A stretch of 64,000 bases of DNA. Source: Eucalyptus grandis. Its lineage: Eukaryota > Streptophyta > Magnoliopsida > Myrtales > Myrtaceae. The stretch lies in assembly GCF_016545825.1 (NCBI RefSeq), contig NC_052615.1, positions 26,409,088-26,473,087 of the forward strand, given 5' to 3'. Within the stretch, counting starts at the first letter, position 1. Every line of letters begins with the position of its first letter. Of the stretch, positions 12,501 to 24,581 are shown piece by piece. The notes beneath the pieces were generated by a model that worked only from the letters and a program-made list of their open reading frames with translations, did no database searches and was not told the DNA's origin. The translations under genes were made by a program, and so were the position numbers.

Positions 12501-13870
12501 GATTTGGATATAAAATGATAATTACTACATAAAATATAATAATCGATCGGTGCACTTCTGATTGATGATGTTCTTATAGATAAAAACACAATTACATTAT
12601 TGTATTACTTTCATGTTAATGATGCTTTCACAGGGACCAGAAAAAGTTATAAAGCATGATATTGATTCGTGGTATTTATACATTTATAGAAGAAAGTAAG
12701 AGAGTGAATTTTGTATGGAAAAATATCTTTAAGCCAGTTATGCTCGATTTGATCACATATTAATTTTTTTTCCTATTTATAAAATATTGTAATGAGACTC
12801 TCAATATTGTATCTACGGAAAGTGACTAATAAAAACAGAAATCTCTCTTCTATTTGTTCAAGGGATTAGTTTTAAAATATTAGATAGTGCTTGTGTGGAA
12901 TTTTTAAAAAAAAAAATACATAAGAATGTTTAGGCCATTTGAAGACTGATTTTATCAGCTTAAGAAGATTAGTAATTATAATAGATGTGATTAGAAATTT
13001 AAATAATGCTTTTTTTATGGTGGATCTAGATAGCAACATTTCATAGACCTAATGTATTATTTATGCTACTCTAATGAAAAAGGAGGAGATATAACTTAAA
13101 ATATAATTTACAAATTTTCATGAAAATTATAGGCATAGGTAAGAAAATTCTCAATTATCATTTCTTGTCCTTATTTCGTGTCACTGAACGGGCCCGAATT
13201 CATATGATACCATTATGCAACAAATCGTACTACATATCATGTAAACTCAAGTGCATAAATGCGACCCATATATTTAGCTAATTTGTTGACATATACCTTA
13301 AATGGTGGTTTTGCTCATATATGAGGCCATTACTCGACAAATCACACTACATATCACGGAAAGGTAAGCTATTAATCTTATACTTATTGAAATTATTATT
13401 TACCTGGTTTAAATGCGGGATTTGCTCGAATCAGGAAGTAAATGACTTGTCCCCATCTACAAATTGTCAAAGTTTTCACTCTAGCTCTGCGACCAAATCC
13501 TCTCGCTATAAAAAGCACGAAACGCAAACAGCTCTAATCACTATTCTCATGGGGTTCAAGACATCCCGGCTGTTCGCTGCTTATACGCTAAATTTAATCT
13601 TTGTTCACGCTCTCGAGCTTGTACTAATGGTTAAGAGGCCATGTGAGCAGCGAATTGCTGTGATGTCGCGAAACATTTTTGCATCTCGGGCAGTGCATGA
13701 CCGATATTAATGGTGGAGAAGACTACATCTCCTTCCATTATAACCATCTTTTGCCTCTAAATCGTCCTTTTGAATGATTGTCTTGTCATCATCAAGGTGA
13801 GGGCGTGAAATCCTACTTTCGTCTATGCTTGGGTTCAATTTGCCAGCGAATAGTTATTAACTTACCCTTT
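9590..13870. repeat. Copy B of the large duplicated non-coding block
   Basis: Homologous to 5047-8500 in order and orientation, with an extra SINE (11120-11325) and longer AT-rich spacers. The head of the block is itself partly duplicated (9430-9880 against 9985-10260). No open frame is conserved with copy A beyond the short first-exon-like pieces at 10818 and near 13550. One frame at 13552 begins MGFKTSRLFAAY and ends at 13710, but it aligns with non-coding sequence in copy A and is not supported as a gene. Confidence 0.8.
11120..11325 (+). mobile_element. tRNA-type SINE (family S2)
   Basis: A 206-bp unit flanked by a perfect 12-bp target-site duplication, TCATGAAATCTT, at 11108-11119 and 11326-11337. 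It has a pol III B-box-like GGTTCAAATCTC at 11176-11187 and ends in GACA followed by a poly-A run. Two minus-strand relatives lie inside the solo LTR at 54340-57673. SINEs are mobilised by LINE enzymes, and a LINE is present in this window. Confidence 0.9.
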
Positions 13871-15430
13871 AGCTTCGTTAGCTCCAATCGCTGTACATAT
13901 CATTTGAACAATTTTGGGCTTACGGATTTGTCTCTTTTTTCCCTCTCAGCACTATTATCCCTACGGTTGACAGTCAAGTTATTGAAGAGAGGTTTGATAA
14001 GCCATGGGTTGATTTGGACCTAAAAACAGCAAATTCGTTAGTTTTTAGGTGTAAATGTACATATGATATTTGATGTAGCCTGTTGATATTTAAAGTTATC
14101 AGTAGATCCATACATATATGTGTGTGTGTGTGTGTGTGTGTATAGTGCGAGTATCTTATTAGATTTCGTTTCACATGTTGTGTTCATAGATGGCCTTTTT
14201 GAATGCGTGTGTTAAGAAATGTGAGTGGAAAATTGTTGGTTGAGTCATGGCAGCGATAGGAGCAACTCAAACCGGCGACTCCTTTTTATTATATGACACC
14301 TTTCTAAAGGTGGTCAATGTTTACTGGAATGAAATTAATGAGTAAGTGAGTATTAGTCATATTCTCTTAAACAAGTCTTGAAACTATTGTGGAATCGTTC
14401 CCCTTTAATCATTTCATTGGTTGAGAAATATTTAACTCAGTTTATCGAATAGTCAACAAGATCACCCCAAAAAGCATTTGAAGTTTTGATAAACTCCTAT
14501 TGACACTTGCCCTTTCGTGACTGAGTACTAAAAGGGCTATACCTTTTTACAAACTAATCGAGATTTTCTTCATAACTTTTTATTGTTGAAAATGATACAT
14601 TTGTGACAATTTACTCAGATTAAGTTTCACAACAAAAAAACTCAAATCAGTACATTTGTGACAAATTTATACTATATTAGTTTTCGTTAAATTGAATTAA
14701 TACCACGAAAAATTACAAACTAATATGCATATAAAAAACGGAGGGTAAAATCCTGAATTAGTATGCCCGTCAAATACCACGTGTCATGCAACTTAGCAAA
14801 CACAAAAATTTAACAAAAATTAATGAATGACAAATTTATCACAGATGTATCAATTTAGGGTTTTTAGTAGTAAAAAAATTTGTTTGAGGTAAATTTGCTA
14901 TAGATGTATTATTTTGGGGTTTTTCATGATATTAACCCATTATTTTATAGGGTTTGGATATTTATGCAAAATACTTAAAAAGAAAACATGAAACATGTTA
15001 AAATTGTCATATCATAGTATAAAGCAAACGGAAATTAAACAAACAGTTGCCTAGAAGGATGAACACGTTAATGGACGTTATATGTGGTTTCAATTCACAC
15101 ACATGATCCCACCTGAATTAATGCAATCAACATGCATAACATTAAAGCATAATAGCAGTCCATAAAACTAATGTTATAATTATTCAAGACCTATATCATT
15201 TGATGATATCATGTGAATCACTAAAAACATGCATTGTGTATGGCTAACCCAATAATCAAAAGTTTAATGCATTAATATGTCACTAGAAAGTTAAAAATTT
15301 ATATGTTTGCATTATTTGCTCGAAAATTGCCTAGGACATGATAAAAGCAGAAACTTTTCAAAAAATAGTAGGAAAACTATAAGATTAACTTTAATAAAAA
15401 TTCAAATCCTGATGTTTAGTCAAGGCCTAA
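13871..15430. other. AT-rich spacer with (GT)n and a probable MITE
   Basis: There is no gene. A (GT)n microsatellite lies at about 14119-14141. At about 14585-14945, inverted arms carrying GATACATTTGTGACAA and its counterpart around TCACAGATGTATCAATTT flank an AT-rich centre, which suggests a MITE-like element with poorly defined ends. Confidence 0.5.
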
Positions 15431-15670
15431 GCAACGTTTCTCAAATTCTTCGCATTCTTTCACAATCTACGAGAAACTCTGGCCTAATTTTTGCTAACTA
15501 TCAATATTGTCCATTCTGCCTTTCTATTTTTTTTTCATAAAATTAGAGGTCATTATTGTTATATTGAAATACATAAGTTTTAGGGATGATGGTTATCTCT
15601 TTCATGAGGGGTGTAATTATCCAATTGGAGTATTTATTATGTGGAAACAATGTATACGATCTGTGCTAAA
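15430..15670. repeat. Copy C, short copy of the duplicated block
   Basis: Matches 6735-6960 in copy A and 12040-12260 in copy B, for example CGCATTCTTTCACAATCTAC and the GGGATGATGGTTATCTCTTT region. Homology stops near 15670, where LINE-derived sequence begins. Confidence 0.8.
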
Positions 15671-16321
15671 AGGGCCTCAATACACATTTCTAGCATGCCG
15701 GAAAGGGACATGGCTCATCTTAGGGCTGGCAAAGTTTATTGATTGGCATGGATGCAATATCGAACTCAATCTTATGGTCAGTGGGTGACGGGGAGATTTA
15801 TAATTAACGTCGACAGCCCCTTCTTAGAAGGAACAACCACAGGTGCCATCTATGGAGTGTGCCGCGACTCATCTGGGAAGATAATAAGAGGTCTTGGGCG
15901 CTTGGTGAACCCCCTAGGTGTTCTCGAAGGCTTGCGTTTTGCTCTCGCGTGGACAGAAGTGGAGAGAGAAGTGGAGATGTGCCTTGACTGGATGATCCCA
16001 CTTTAGTTAAAACACTTCTTCGTGCAGATCAAGCTTCGTGGAATGCACCAGTGCTTATCAAGGAGAGTTTGGCTTTATTTTTCAAGTTACCACATCTACA
16101 CTCAGCCCATTGCCCTAAAATCCAAAATAGAATAGCGAAATAGGTCGTTTTAGCCCAACTCCACAGGAAAAAACTCTCCTCGGAGTTGGGTTTAAGGCCC
16201 CTCAACCTCTTTTGGATGTATTATGCCCTTAAACTCGTTTGGTATACTCATTTAGCTTGTCTCCTGACACGCAAGAGGCTTTATTCGGCCCAAAGAAAAA
16301 AAGGAAAAAAAAAAAAAAAAA
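15671..16321 (+). mobile_element. 5'-truncated LINE 3' end with RNase H-like domain
   Basis: About 15780-16140 encodes an RNase H fold of the RVT_3 type: RFIINVDSPF, then GVCRDSSGKIIRGLGR, LRFALAWTE and, after a frame break, LVKTLLRADQASWNAP and a terminal H-C-P stretch. It ends in a long A-rich tail at 16298-16321. Plant LINEs with a C-terminal RNase H are a different lineage from the zf-RVT-ending LINE at the left edge. Stops near 16006 and 16141 show decay. The 5' boundary coincides with loss of copy C homology. No clear target-site duplication was found. Confidence 0.8.
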
Positions 16322-17454
16322 CGAAGAGGCTGGCTCTTGAATTTGTATATCATGAAGGTAATTCGGTGAATAAGTGATACTGAGGTTTCACCACTCCTCT
16401 GGGGTAATTGATCGATCCCTTAATTTAGCAGAGTGGACCATTAGTGCTTTCTTGGTTAGATTTTCTGAGTTAATTCTTTTCATCCATGTCATGTTAATCA
16501 GGATAGTTTTAATTTTAAGGTGGTTCTCGGTTTTAATTTTGATTCCTTATATGTTTAGCATTGCATCTAAGTTGCATTTATTTAATTATTGCTTCACTTC
16601 ATATTTATTTCCATATGATATAGTTTAGATATGCATGACATTACGGAATTTATATTAAGCTATTCGCATGTGCTGTAATTAAATCATTCATGATAGCTTA
16701 GATTTGTGCATCTTGATCTAATTAGATTTACATGTCTCTCCATTGCATTACTTTTAATGCGTAGTTTCGGCCATTTTGTGTTCTAGGACTTAATCATGAA
16801 CTCACAATGTTAAACTATAAGAAAATATCAAAAGATTAGTATCGTTGTGTACTAATTAATTATGTATTATAATGGTAAATAAGTCGTTGATTCATGCACG
16901 ACCTTAGGGATTTGCATCGATCATATCAATATATATTTGCCTTCTGATCCATGATTTGCTGAAGCTCCTGTCTTGATGGTCAATAATCAATAGTCAGGCT
17001 TTGCTTATCTTTGCTCACTACATCCCAAGTTCTTCAACTTTTCCGCTTTATTTCTTACACACCAAACATGATCACTTTCACTAATTAGTGGCTTGGGATA
17101 ATTAAATCAATAAAGATTGCATGCAAACGTTTTCATATAAAGAGAAACGAAAATAGTATAGAATAGTATAGATTAATTTAACGTAATCAAGTTATTGTAT
17201 TCATATTCTTTGGTTTGTAAGAAGAAAAATAGACTCCCCAGTCTTACTTGAGTTGCTAATCGACCGGTAAAAGATTGTAGAGGAATAATGATCACAAGGA
17301 CTCGGGAGGACTTGTGCTAAGCACGAGCGCCGGTTTAGTAATCTGTTAGCTTTCTCTTGATGGTTCACTTCATTTAATAACTTGAAAGTTGAAAGCATGA
17401 TTTTTATATCAATGATAGTTTTTGTTGCTAATGTGCATGTTTATAGACACCCGG
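16322..17454. other. AT-rich spacer, nothing recognised
   Basis: No coding pattern, inverted repeat or repeat shared with the rest of the window was seen. Short open frames here lack any recognisable motif. Confidence 0.5.
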
Positions 17455-18250
17455 ATCCCTAGAGTGCCAAAAGTTGGCACAAATGACACTTAAGTGCCAA
17501 AAGTTATAAAAGTGACATTTAAGTGCCAAAAATCGAAGCAAAATAAATCACTTAAGTGTTAGTCCGGCCAAAATCTGGCCAAAACGCTGATATGTCAATT
17601 TTTTGGCTAAACAAGTGCAAAACGGTGTCGTTTTGGTGCTGAAATGGTAAAAACTTAATATAAAAATAATAAAATTAAATTAAAATTAAATTTATTTAAA
17701 ATATTTTTTAAAACATTAAAAAAAATTAAAAATTTAAAAGAAAAGGGGGAGGCGGCGGGGAGGTCTGCATTCCTTTCTTATGTCAAAAAAAGACTAAGAA
17801 AAGAAGGTGAATAATAATTTGTTTTCTATTCTCCACTTACTTATTTTATGTTTAGTATCCAGTGAAATTTTCGATTTGATGCCTCCCCCTATTTAAAAAA
17901 AAAAAAATTTTTTATTTTTAAAATTTTAATTTTTTTAATATGTGTATTTGTATTTTTAAATGTTTTAAATAAATTTAGTTTTAAATTAAATTCAATTAAT
18001 TTTTATATTAATTTTTTACCACGTCAACACCAAAATGACGTCATTTTTTGCATTGTTTGGCCATGTTATCGTGCAAAACAACACCATTTTGCACTTACTT
18101 CACTGGAAATTGTGCATGTCAACATTTTTGTCGAATTAACACTTAAATGATCCATTTATCTCCAATTTTAGCACTTAAGTATCATTTTCGTAACTTTTTA
18201 CACTTTAAGTATCTCTTTGTGCCAACTTATGGCACTTGAAGCGTACTTTT
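17455..18250. mobile_element. Non-autonomous DNA element with about 300-bp inverted arms
   Basis: The left arm carries GAGTGCCAAAAGTTGGCAC and repeated CACTTAAGTGCCAAAA words. The right arm is its diverged inverse complement (near 18185-18245, with GTGCCAACTTATGGCACTT). The two arms also share inverted versions of the GGCCAAAATCTGGCC area and the AT-rich stretches. No transposase is present. The exact ends and the target-site duplication could not be fixed. Confidence 0.7.
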
Positions 18251-19237
18251 GCTCATGTTTATATGTTTGCAAGATATATTTTGTAGAGATGGACAAGGAA
18301 ACAATGCGAGATAGTCTCATTAGTTTATGGAAATGGTATTGCGTATGTAGTTGGAGGAGTAATGGTGGAAAAGTGTAGTGGTATGGAGCTGTACTTTAAT
18401 GATCCCAACACAATCCACAAATCAATAAAGGCTCTATTTATAGTCATCCACCGACTTACATGCACCGATTTTCAGACTTTGTTTACAAGATTTAGTTTGG
18501 CAGCCATAATTGACTTCTTTTTTACCACTTGAGAATCTGGTGGTCTGTTCTACACAGCTTTGTATTTCTCAATTTGCTTGCTTTTCACGGAGTTCCAGGC
18601 TTCTCCAGTTCGGACAAGAGATGGATTGCCAATTTTCAACAACGTCGAATAAGATGCCCTCAAATGGGAGAAAAGGATTCGCGTAAATCCTCCAAAAATC
18701 ACGTAAATGTGAGAATTTCGGCAAAAAGAGTAAACAAGAAGAGATCGCAAGAGAAAACATAGAGGGCAAAAAGGAAAAAAGTAGAGGATGGGAGAAGGAA
18801 ATAGTGAAGGGGACCTTCGTCAAACGTTCTTTTTTTTTTTTTTGTCAGACTTCGTCAACCCTTTGATGAGCCAGATGTCTGCTCTCTCTCTCTCTTTCTT
18901 TTCTGGTGAAATGTCTTCGCGAAGAAGGGACGGTAAAACATAGTAACAGAAGATTTTATCTTTTTATTGATACCTTAATTTTCTTGTCAAGTAAGGAATG
19001 CTCTGTTTCCAAATCCTAAAAGGAGGGAATGACAATTCCTTGTGAGGGCAGCAATTTTAATTCATTTTTAAACGAACATAAGTCGGGTGGAATCCCAATT
19101 TTGCTTCCTGGACCTACTCCGGAGGTTTTGCTGGACCATTTCAGCAAACGAATTTTCAAAGCGTTCGAACTTCCTGGCTCTCTTACACTCACCAAGAACT
19201 CAATCTGTCTTCCTTCAAAAAAGTGAAAGAAAGGGAC
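18251..19237. other. Upstream region of the intact DUF4220 gene
   Basis: No gene. The last 280 bp (from about 18955) is homologous to the DNA upstream of the second DUF4220 copy (32500-32700), sharing ATTGATACCTT, AAGTAAGGAATGCTCT and GGGCAGCAATTTTAAT, so the promoter was duplicated along with the gene. The second copy's TATA (32636) has no clear equivalent here. A short (CT)n tract lies near 18875-18895. Confidence 0.6.
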
Positions 19238-21400
19238 ATGCGAGGACGAGGAATGGAGAAAGTGAACCAACGCGTCACCAACGCCAACGTGGTCTTGAAG
19301 ACGCTCCAAACCCCGGAAGGCATGCTCGCCCAGATAGAGCTCTTCGTGGGCTTGGTCGCCTTCCTGCTCCTCTTCCTCGCAGGTTGCGGCTCGTTAAGGC
19401 GTCGGCACAACAATCCAATGCTCCAGGTCGTGCTGTGGGCTGCGTACACTCTCTCAGGCTACTTGATCACGTACACATTCGGGCTAATGCACGAATCCCC
19501 GTTCAGCAATCCACTGTTTCCTCTGTGGGCGACTTTCTTGATGATCTTCCTAGGAAGCTCAAATTCTTTCTCTGCATATAGTCTGGAGGACAATGAGCAG
19601 TGGAAGAAATATGCTTGGCAACACATGGTCAGGTTCGTTGGGTTACTAGTATTGTGGACATCCTATCTGACCACCTTGCCGTTGACACTGGTGGTTTTCT
19701 TGCTCTATTTCATTGTCATGCTGCTGAAGGCCAACGAGAGAGCACTATCGCTCATGACGGCGAGCGCAAGTGGCCTGCAGAGAACCACAAAATGGGTCGC
19801 AGATCATATGAGCTCCGAGCATCAGCTATCGAATCCGTGCGAAACCGATCCCGTCACTATGAATGGATACAAGTATGTAGTGAGAGCGAAACAAACCGGA
19901 TTCGAGAAATCCTTTGGCGAAGTTGCAGGACTGACGCAGAACTCCACAAAGTCTTTGGAGGTCAACGAGGATGTCATCACCACCGAAAAGGTGTGGGCGT
20001 GCAAAGGGCGGCTTTTGAACTCAAGCGAGGGCGACTTGGATGGCAAGCTCAAGGACATTTGTCTCTCGTATGCGCTCTACCTGCTTCTCCTTCTGAGATT
20101 TTCAGGCTACTCGTTGCCAGAAGAAGCTCATGAAAAGGCATGGCTCTTGATTCGAGAAGGGATACTTCAGAAAGAAAATGGGTATGAGCGAGCATTTCGA
20201 GTCGCTGAGGTCGAGCTTACCTTTCTTCACGATTTCTTCTACACCAATTACCCTATCATTTTCCAAGCAGGTCGTTTGCAGCTGAAGATGATGGAGTTTT
20301 CATGTTTGATCATAGGCACTATGCTAACAGTTATATTCATGGTGCGCAACACCACAAAGCGAGAAGATGATGTTGTCCAATTTGTGACATCCAAAGGGTT
20401 GAGCGTCGACGTTCTCGTGACCACAGTCATTCTCATGGTATTCACATGTGTTGAGCTTGTCCAGCTCTTCCTGATGGCTATCTCCGAATGGGCGAAAGTT
20501 ACATTGCTTTGCAAGTATGTGCAGAAGGGGTCGTGGCAAGAGAGTAGGCGCATTGAGAAGCTGATAGGACAAATATGCCGAACGCATTTGAAGCCCTGGG
20601 GAAGAAATCTTCGCCAATGCGCGCTTCTTGAATCATACCATTACAGCCCTTCCAGATTTCTCTACAATGGCTTTACAATCGCTTTCCTTGATGTCGTTAG
20701 GAGAGGTCAAAGACAAAGGGCTCCCGTCAGATTATCCCCAGAAGTGAAGAAGGCTGTGTTCCGTTCTCTGAGGAACAGAATCGGGAAATTGGAGAATGGA
20801 CAAGCTTCTTTGAGACTAAACAATGTGTCGGATGAGCTCTCTTGGGCGTGCATGCTCGAGACGCAAACTCAGGTTATAATGGTGTGGCATATAGCTACGA
20901 GTTTTCTTGAGCATGAGGTGCCGGTTTCGGGTTCGAACTTCCTCGTAGCGACTCACTTGTCCAAATATCTTGCTTACTTGGTGGCATTCGCCCCAAGATT
21001 GTTACCTGGTCACCCTTATGTCGCAGAGAACGTGTTCGACCAAATCATCCTTGAAGCTCGGAAGGTGCTTGTGGGGTGCAAGACGGATCGAGAAAGAATG
21101 GAACGACTGAAGGATATTGCGCAAGCACCAGAAGAGACGGTTATGAATTGGGGTGCTGTGTTGGGGATCCAATTGCAGAAAGGGAACTCGGAGCGCATTT
21201 GGAAGATTTTGGCCGAGTTTTGGGCTGAGCTCATGTTGTACGTGGCTCCATCAGATGATGCAAAAGCGCACGCTGAGCGCTTGGCAAAGGGAGGGGAGTT
21301 TGTGACTCACTTGTGGGCTTTGGTCTCTCATGCTGGGATAGAGCAAGAACCTTATAGTAAGCCACGTACCATTGATATATGTGATGCAAATATGGTATAA
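19238..21400 (+). CDS. DUF4220/DUF594 multi-pass membrane protein, intact, 720 aa
   Basis: A single open frame from the ATG at 19238 to TAA at 21400. The frame stays open to a GTG at 19223, but ATG is the proper plant start, and MRxxxxxx also aligns with the two neighbours. Hydrophobic segments lie at about 31-50, 62-83, 93-110, 132-163, 353-371 and 390-415. The conserved DUF4220 motif SLEDNEQW falls at 115-122. The C-terminal DUF594 signature, AKAHAERLAKGGEFVTHLWA, starts near residue 675. The length and N-terminal membrane/C-terminal soluble layout fit this plant-specific family, whose biochemical role is unknown. Two broken copies follow on the same strand, so it belongs to a tandem cluster. 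Possible polyadenylation signals AATAAA lie at 21624 and 21732. No lesion is visible. Confidence 0.95.
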   Translation: MRGRGMEKVNQRVTNANVVLKTLQTPEGMLAQIELFVGLVAFLLLFLAGCGSLRRRHNNPMLQVVLWAAYTLSGYLITYTFGLMHESPFSNPLFPLWATFLMIFLGSSNSFSAYSLEDNEQWKKYAWQHMVRFVGLLVLWTSYLTTLPLTLVVFLLYFIVMLLKANERALSLMTASASGLQRTTKWVADHMSSEHQLSNPCETDPVTMNGYKYVVRAKQTGFEKSFGEVAGLTQNSTKSLEVNEDVITTEKVWACKGRLLNSSEGDLDGKLKDICLSYALYLLLLLRFSGYSLPEEAHEKAWLLIREGILQKENGYERAFRVAEVELTFLHDFFYTNYPIIFQAGRLQLKMMEFSCLIIGTMLTVIFMVRNTTKREDDVVQFVTSKGLSVDVLVTTVILMVFTCVELVQLFLMAISEWAKVTLLCKYVQKGSWQESRRIEKLIGQICRTHLKPWGRNLRQCALLESYHYSPSRFLYNGFTIAFLDVVRRGQRQRAPVRLSPEVKKAVFRSLRNRIGKLENGQASLRLNNVSDELSWACMLETQTQVIMVWHIATSFLEHEVPVSGSNFLVATHLSKYLAYLVAFAPRLLPGHPYVAENVFDQIILEARKVLVGCKTDRERMERLKDIAQAPEETVMNWGAVLGIQLQKGNSERIWKILAEFWAELMLYVAPSDDAKAHAERLAKGGEFVTHLWALVSHAGIEQEPYSKPRTIDICDANMV

Positions 21401-22251
21401 ATTGTGGAGCTCATTCTTGGCAATTACGTTCAGTGTACTGTCAACCTGCACAACTTTCTTCATTTGCTCGAATTCAGGTAGATCTCGTGAATAGATGGAA
21501 ATCAATCCGAATTCAGCATTACATTTCGTCTAGTGACCATGTTGTTTCGATTACTCAATATCAGATAATCAGCTTGCAATGATCAAATTGTTAGATCTTG
21601 AGAAATAAGATGTATCGGCAAGTAATAAAATTGAGTGGTTTTACAGAGCAGTCCAAATAGGGTCAGGAGGGTGCATATGCTTATTTAATTCAGATGGCAT
21701 AGCTTGCCAATGTTTCATTGAGTGTATTATCAATAAATTCTGCTTGTATATCTGATTTCTCCAGCTTGTTCAGCCACATATTTATTTCCTTTCAACTATG
21801 GTGTGTAGTAGGTGTTCCCTACCATGCTCTTCTTTGCGAACTTGAGTTCTTCAATGTGCTGTACGGGAGAGCACATTGAAGGAAAACTTCCCCTTTGAAA
21901 TCAAGGGAAAAAGAAATCTTGACTTCTCGGTGTTGAGTAATAGTTGGCTGTCGCTTTATCTTGACCAAATCCAAAACTCTCAGTGAAAAGTGAATATTAG
22001 AGACAGGCAGGCGAAATTATCGCGTAGACCAGCGGCACAAGTGAGTCCAGCTAGCTACCTGTAGGCTACTCAAGTTCGACTCAGAGATGTCAGCTCAATT
22101 TATTTATTTTTTTATCCAAGTCTAGTTCGAGTAGCTCGAGTACTTAATCGAATGAAATTCAAGTCTCAAAATATTTAACTTGAGTAACCTTATTTTATAT
22201 ATCTTAATTACCTTTTTGACAAAAAGAAATTACTTATATATGCATTTCCAG
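21401..22251. other. 3' flank of the DUF4220 gene, no other gene
   Basis: Contains two AATAAA signals (21624, 21732), then ordinary AT-rich sequence. Its right end, ATTTCCAG at 22244-22251, is the left target-site copy of the next transposon. Confidence 0.6.
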
Positions 22252-23412
22252 TAGAGGTGTTAAATGGGTTGTGCAACCCATTTATAGACCCATTTATGGT
22301 TAAATGGGTCATTAATGGATCAAGTTTTCTTTCATAAAGCACCCATAATGAGTTTTAATGAGTCAAGACTAAGATATATGGGTTTTAAATGGGTTAAGAG
22401 TTGACCCATTTATCAACCCATTAAAAATGAACCTATTTATTTTTACTCAAAACCCTACCATCTCTCTCCTCTCTTTGACTTTACAATTTTTTTTATAAAA
22501 ACCAAAATTATAATTATAATTATTTTTATATTTTCTTTCTTTTTTTCTTTCTTCTTACTCCGGTCGCCGGCACGGCGATGGCGGCGACCGGCCGGGCGAG
22601 CCTCGAGCTCGCCGGCGGCAAGCGGCGTCGGGCGAGCTCGAGCTCGCCGGATCGGGCGAGGCGGAGGCTCGAGCCTCGCTGATCGGGCGAGACTCGAACT
22701 CGCCGGCGTCGGGCGAGACTCCGAACTCGTCGGCGTCGGGCGGGGGCGAGCTCGAGCTCGCCGACGCCCGGCGAGCCTCGAGCTCGCCCGACGCCGGCGA
22801 GCCTCGAGCTCGCCAGGATCCGGCGAGGGCAAGCTCGAGCTCGCCCGACGCTGGCGAGCCTCGAGCTCGCCGGATCACGGAGCCTCGCCGATCCGGCAGG
22901 CGAGACTCGAGCTCGCCGGCATCGGCGAGCGGGCGAGCTCGAGGCTCGCACGTGGTCGGCGGCGGCGAGTCGTCGTGGCGGCGGGTGACCGAAGAAGAAG
23001 AAGAAAAAAGAAAAAAGAAAAAGAAAAAGAAAAAGAAATATTATATTATATTCTTAAAAATAATTAAAATAATTAATTTTTAAAAAATAAAAATAAAAAA
23101 ATTAATTTAAAAAATAAAAAATAATTAAAATTCGATTTTTTAAAAATAATTATTTTAAAAATTATAAAAATTATCCATTAAATTTGTGTTGTATAAAACC
23201 ATTTTAGCAATATCATTTTAAAAATACATATATAAACTTTTTAGGTTTCGTTAAATGGGTCGGGTATGGGTCGGGTACGGATCGGGTCGGGTATGGGTCA
23301 AAAATTTTACATTGTAATAAATGGGTCATAAACGGGTTAAATGGGTCGATTTGGGTCGGACCATTTATGACCCGACCTAAACCCGACCCGACCCACCCGT
23401 TTAACGGGTCTA
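22252..23412. mobile_element. hAT-like non-autonomous element with GC-rich core
   Basis: The ends read TAGAGGTGTTAAATGGG and, inverted, TAGACCCGTTAAACGGG. They are flanked by ATTTCCAG (22244-22251) and ATTTCAGT (23413-23420), which are near-identical if one base was lost and fit an 8-bp hAT duplication. Subterminal regions are packed with AAATGGGTC/GGGTCGGG words. The centre (22555-22985) is a strongly GC-rich array of CGAGCTCGCC-like palindromic units in otherwise AT-rich DNA. The Arg/Ser-rich frames read from it come from composition. There is no transposase. Confidence 0.7.
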
Positions 23413-24321
23413 ATTTCAGTACATAAAATTACTAAATTTTTAACAATAGTATATTTTCAAAATTTGAGCTAGAGCGAGAGCTTGAGTTCAAGGGTGTAAT
23501 TCAAGCTTTGACCAAAACTTATTGACTAAAAAATCATTCTCGCGCTCATAGAAATCTTAAGTCAACCTAAGCTTGAAAGATCAAAGCTCAATCAAGCTCG
23601 AGTCGAGTATTTTGAGCCTTACATATTCACATCTACTTGAGCTCTTGGCCTGTATAAGTTCTATTCAGTTACACCTTTATTATAGAGTAAGGCTCAAATT
23701 AGTCCTATCTCATAAAACCACCGCTGAATTTTCCTTCAAAATGTTGGAATATAGAAGAGAATAAGCCTATTTCAAAATGTAGAAGAATCTAAGTCAGAAA
23801 AATCTCAATTACTACTTGGTACTTATATATCTAAAATAGGCTTTAGGTAATAGAAATAAAGGGAAATTTCAAGTTTTAGAAGTTATGACGAAAGAAAGTG
23901 TAAAAATATAAAGTCCCTTCAAAGCATGTCCATCATACCAGTAATTTACGTGAAATTGTAAGACCCCTATGAAGATTCGTACTATAGTGATTGCTACATC
24001 ATTCTATGGTACATGTATGATGTGAACAGTGCGCTACAGCACAGTGAAAGCCACCTTGTACAGTACCACTGCAACTACAGTCCTATTATAGTGCCCTCTA
24101 AATTTTTTTTTCTATAAAAGGAGAGCTTCAGCTGCGGAGTAATGAAGCCAAAGGGAAGAAAGAAAAGATTGAAAAGAGAAACAGAAAACTTCTTGTTCTT
24201 GTTAAGAGCGTTTAGGAGTTTCTTGTTTTGTAAATCATTACCGAAACTTACGTATCTTCTAATTTTCCGTAGTGAGAGTTGTTCTTGCTCTTAATTCTCG
24301 CTATAGAATCACATAAATTTA
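23413..24321 (+). other. Spacer followed by a possible LTR (about 23741-24321)
   Basis: TGTTGGAATATAGAAGAG at 23741 looks like an LTR start. CTATAAAAGGAGAG near 24112 would be its TATA box, preceded by CTACAG-rich sequence and followed by a CT- and TTG-rich leader, as in many plant LTRs. The right end is hidden by the element at 24322, and no duplication or primer site was found, so this stays tentative. Confidence 0.35.
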
Positions 24322-24548
24322 GGGCGCGTTTGGTAATGATTATGTTCCTAGGAAGAGATTTTGACCAGAAATGATTATTTTTTATTCTGCTCCCGAAAAC
24401 TGATTCTGAGTAAAAGAACGCGTTTGGTAATTGTCCAAAATTTCTGATTCTGTAATAGAATTGTGTTCGGTACCGTGCTCATTGATTATGTTCCAAATCA
24501 ATTTCTTTCAATTTTTAAATAATTTTTTTCTTTTCTTTTTTCCTTTTT

Positions 24549-24581
<33 letters not shown>

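Noticed and set aside
19223..19237. Upstream extension of the intact DUF4220 gene to a GTG codon
   Set aside because: GTG is not a normal plant start, and the ATG at 19238 aligns with the starts of the two neighbouring copies.
22455..22951. Long Arg/Ser/Ala-rich minus-strand frames
   Set aside because: They are read from palindromic CGAGCTCGCC repeats in a transposon core, and several frames are open at once.
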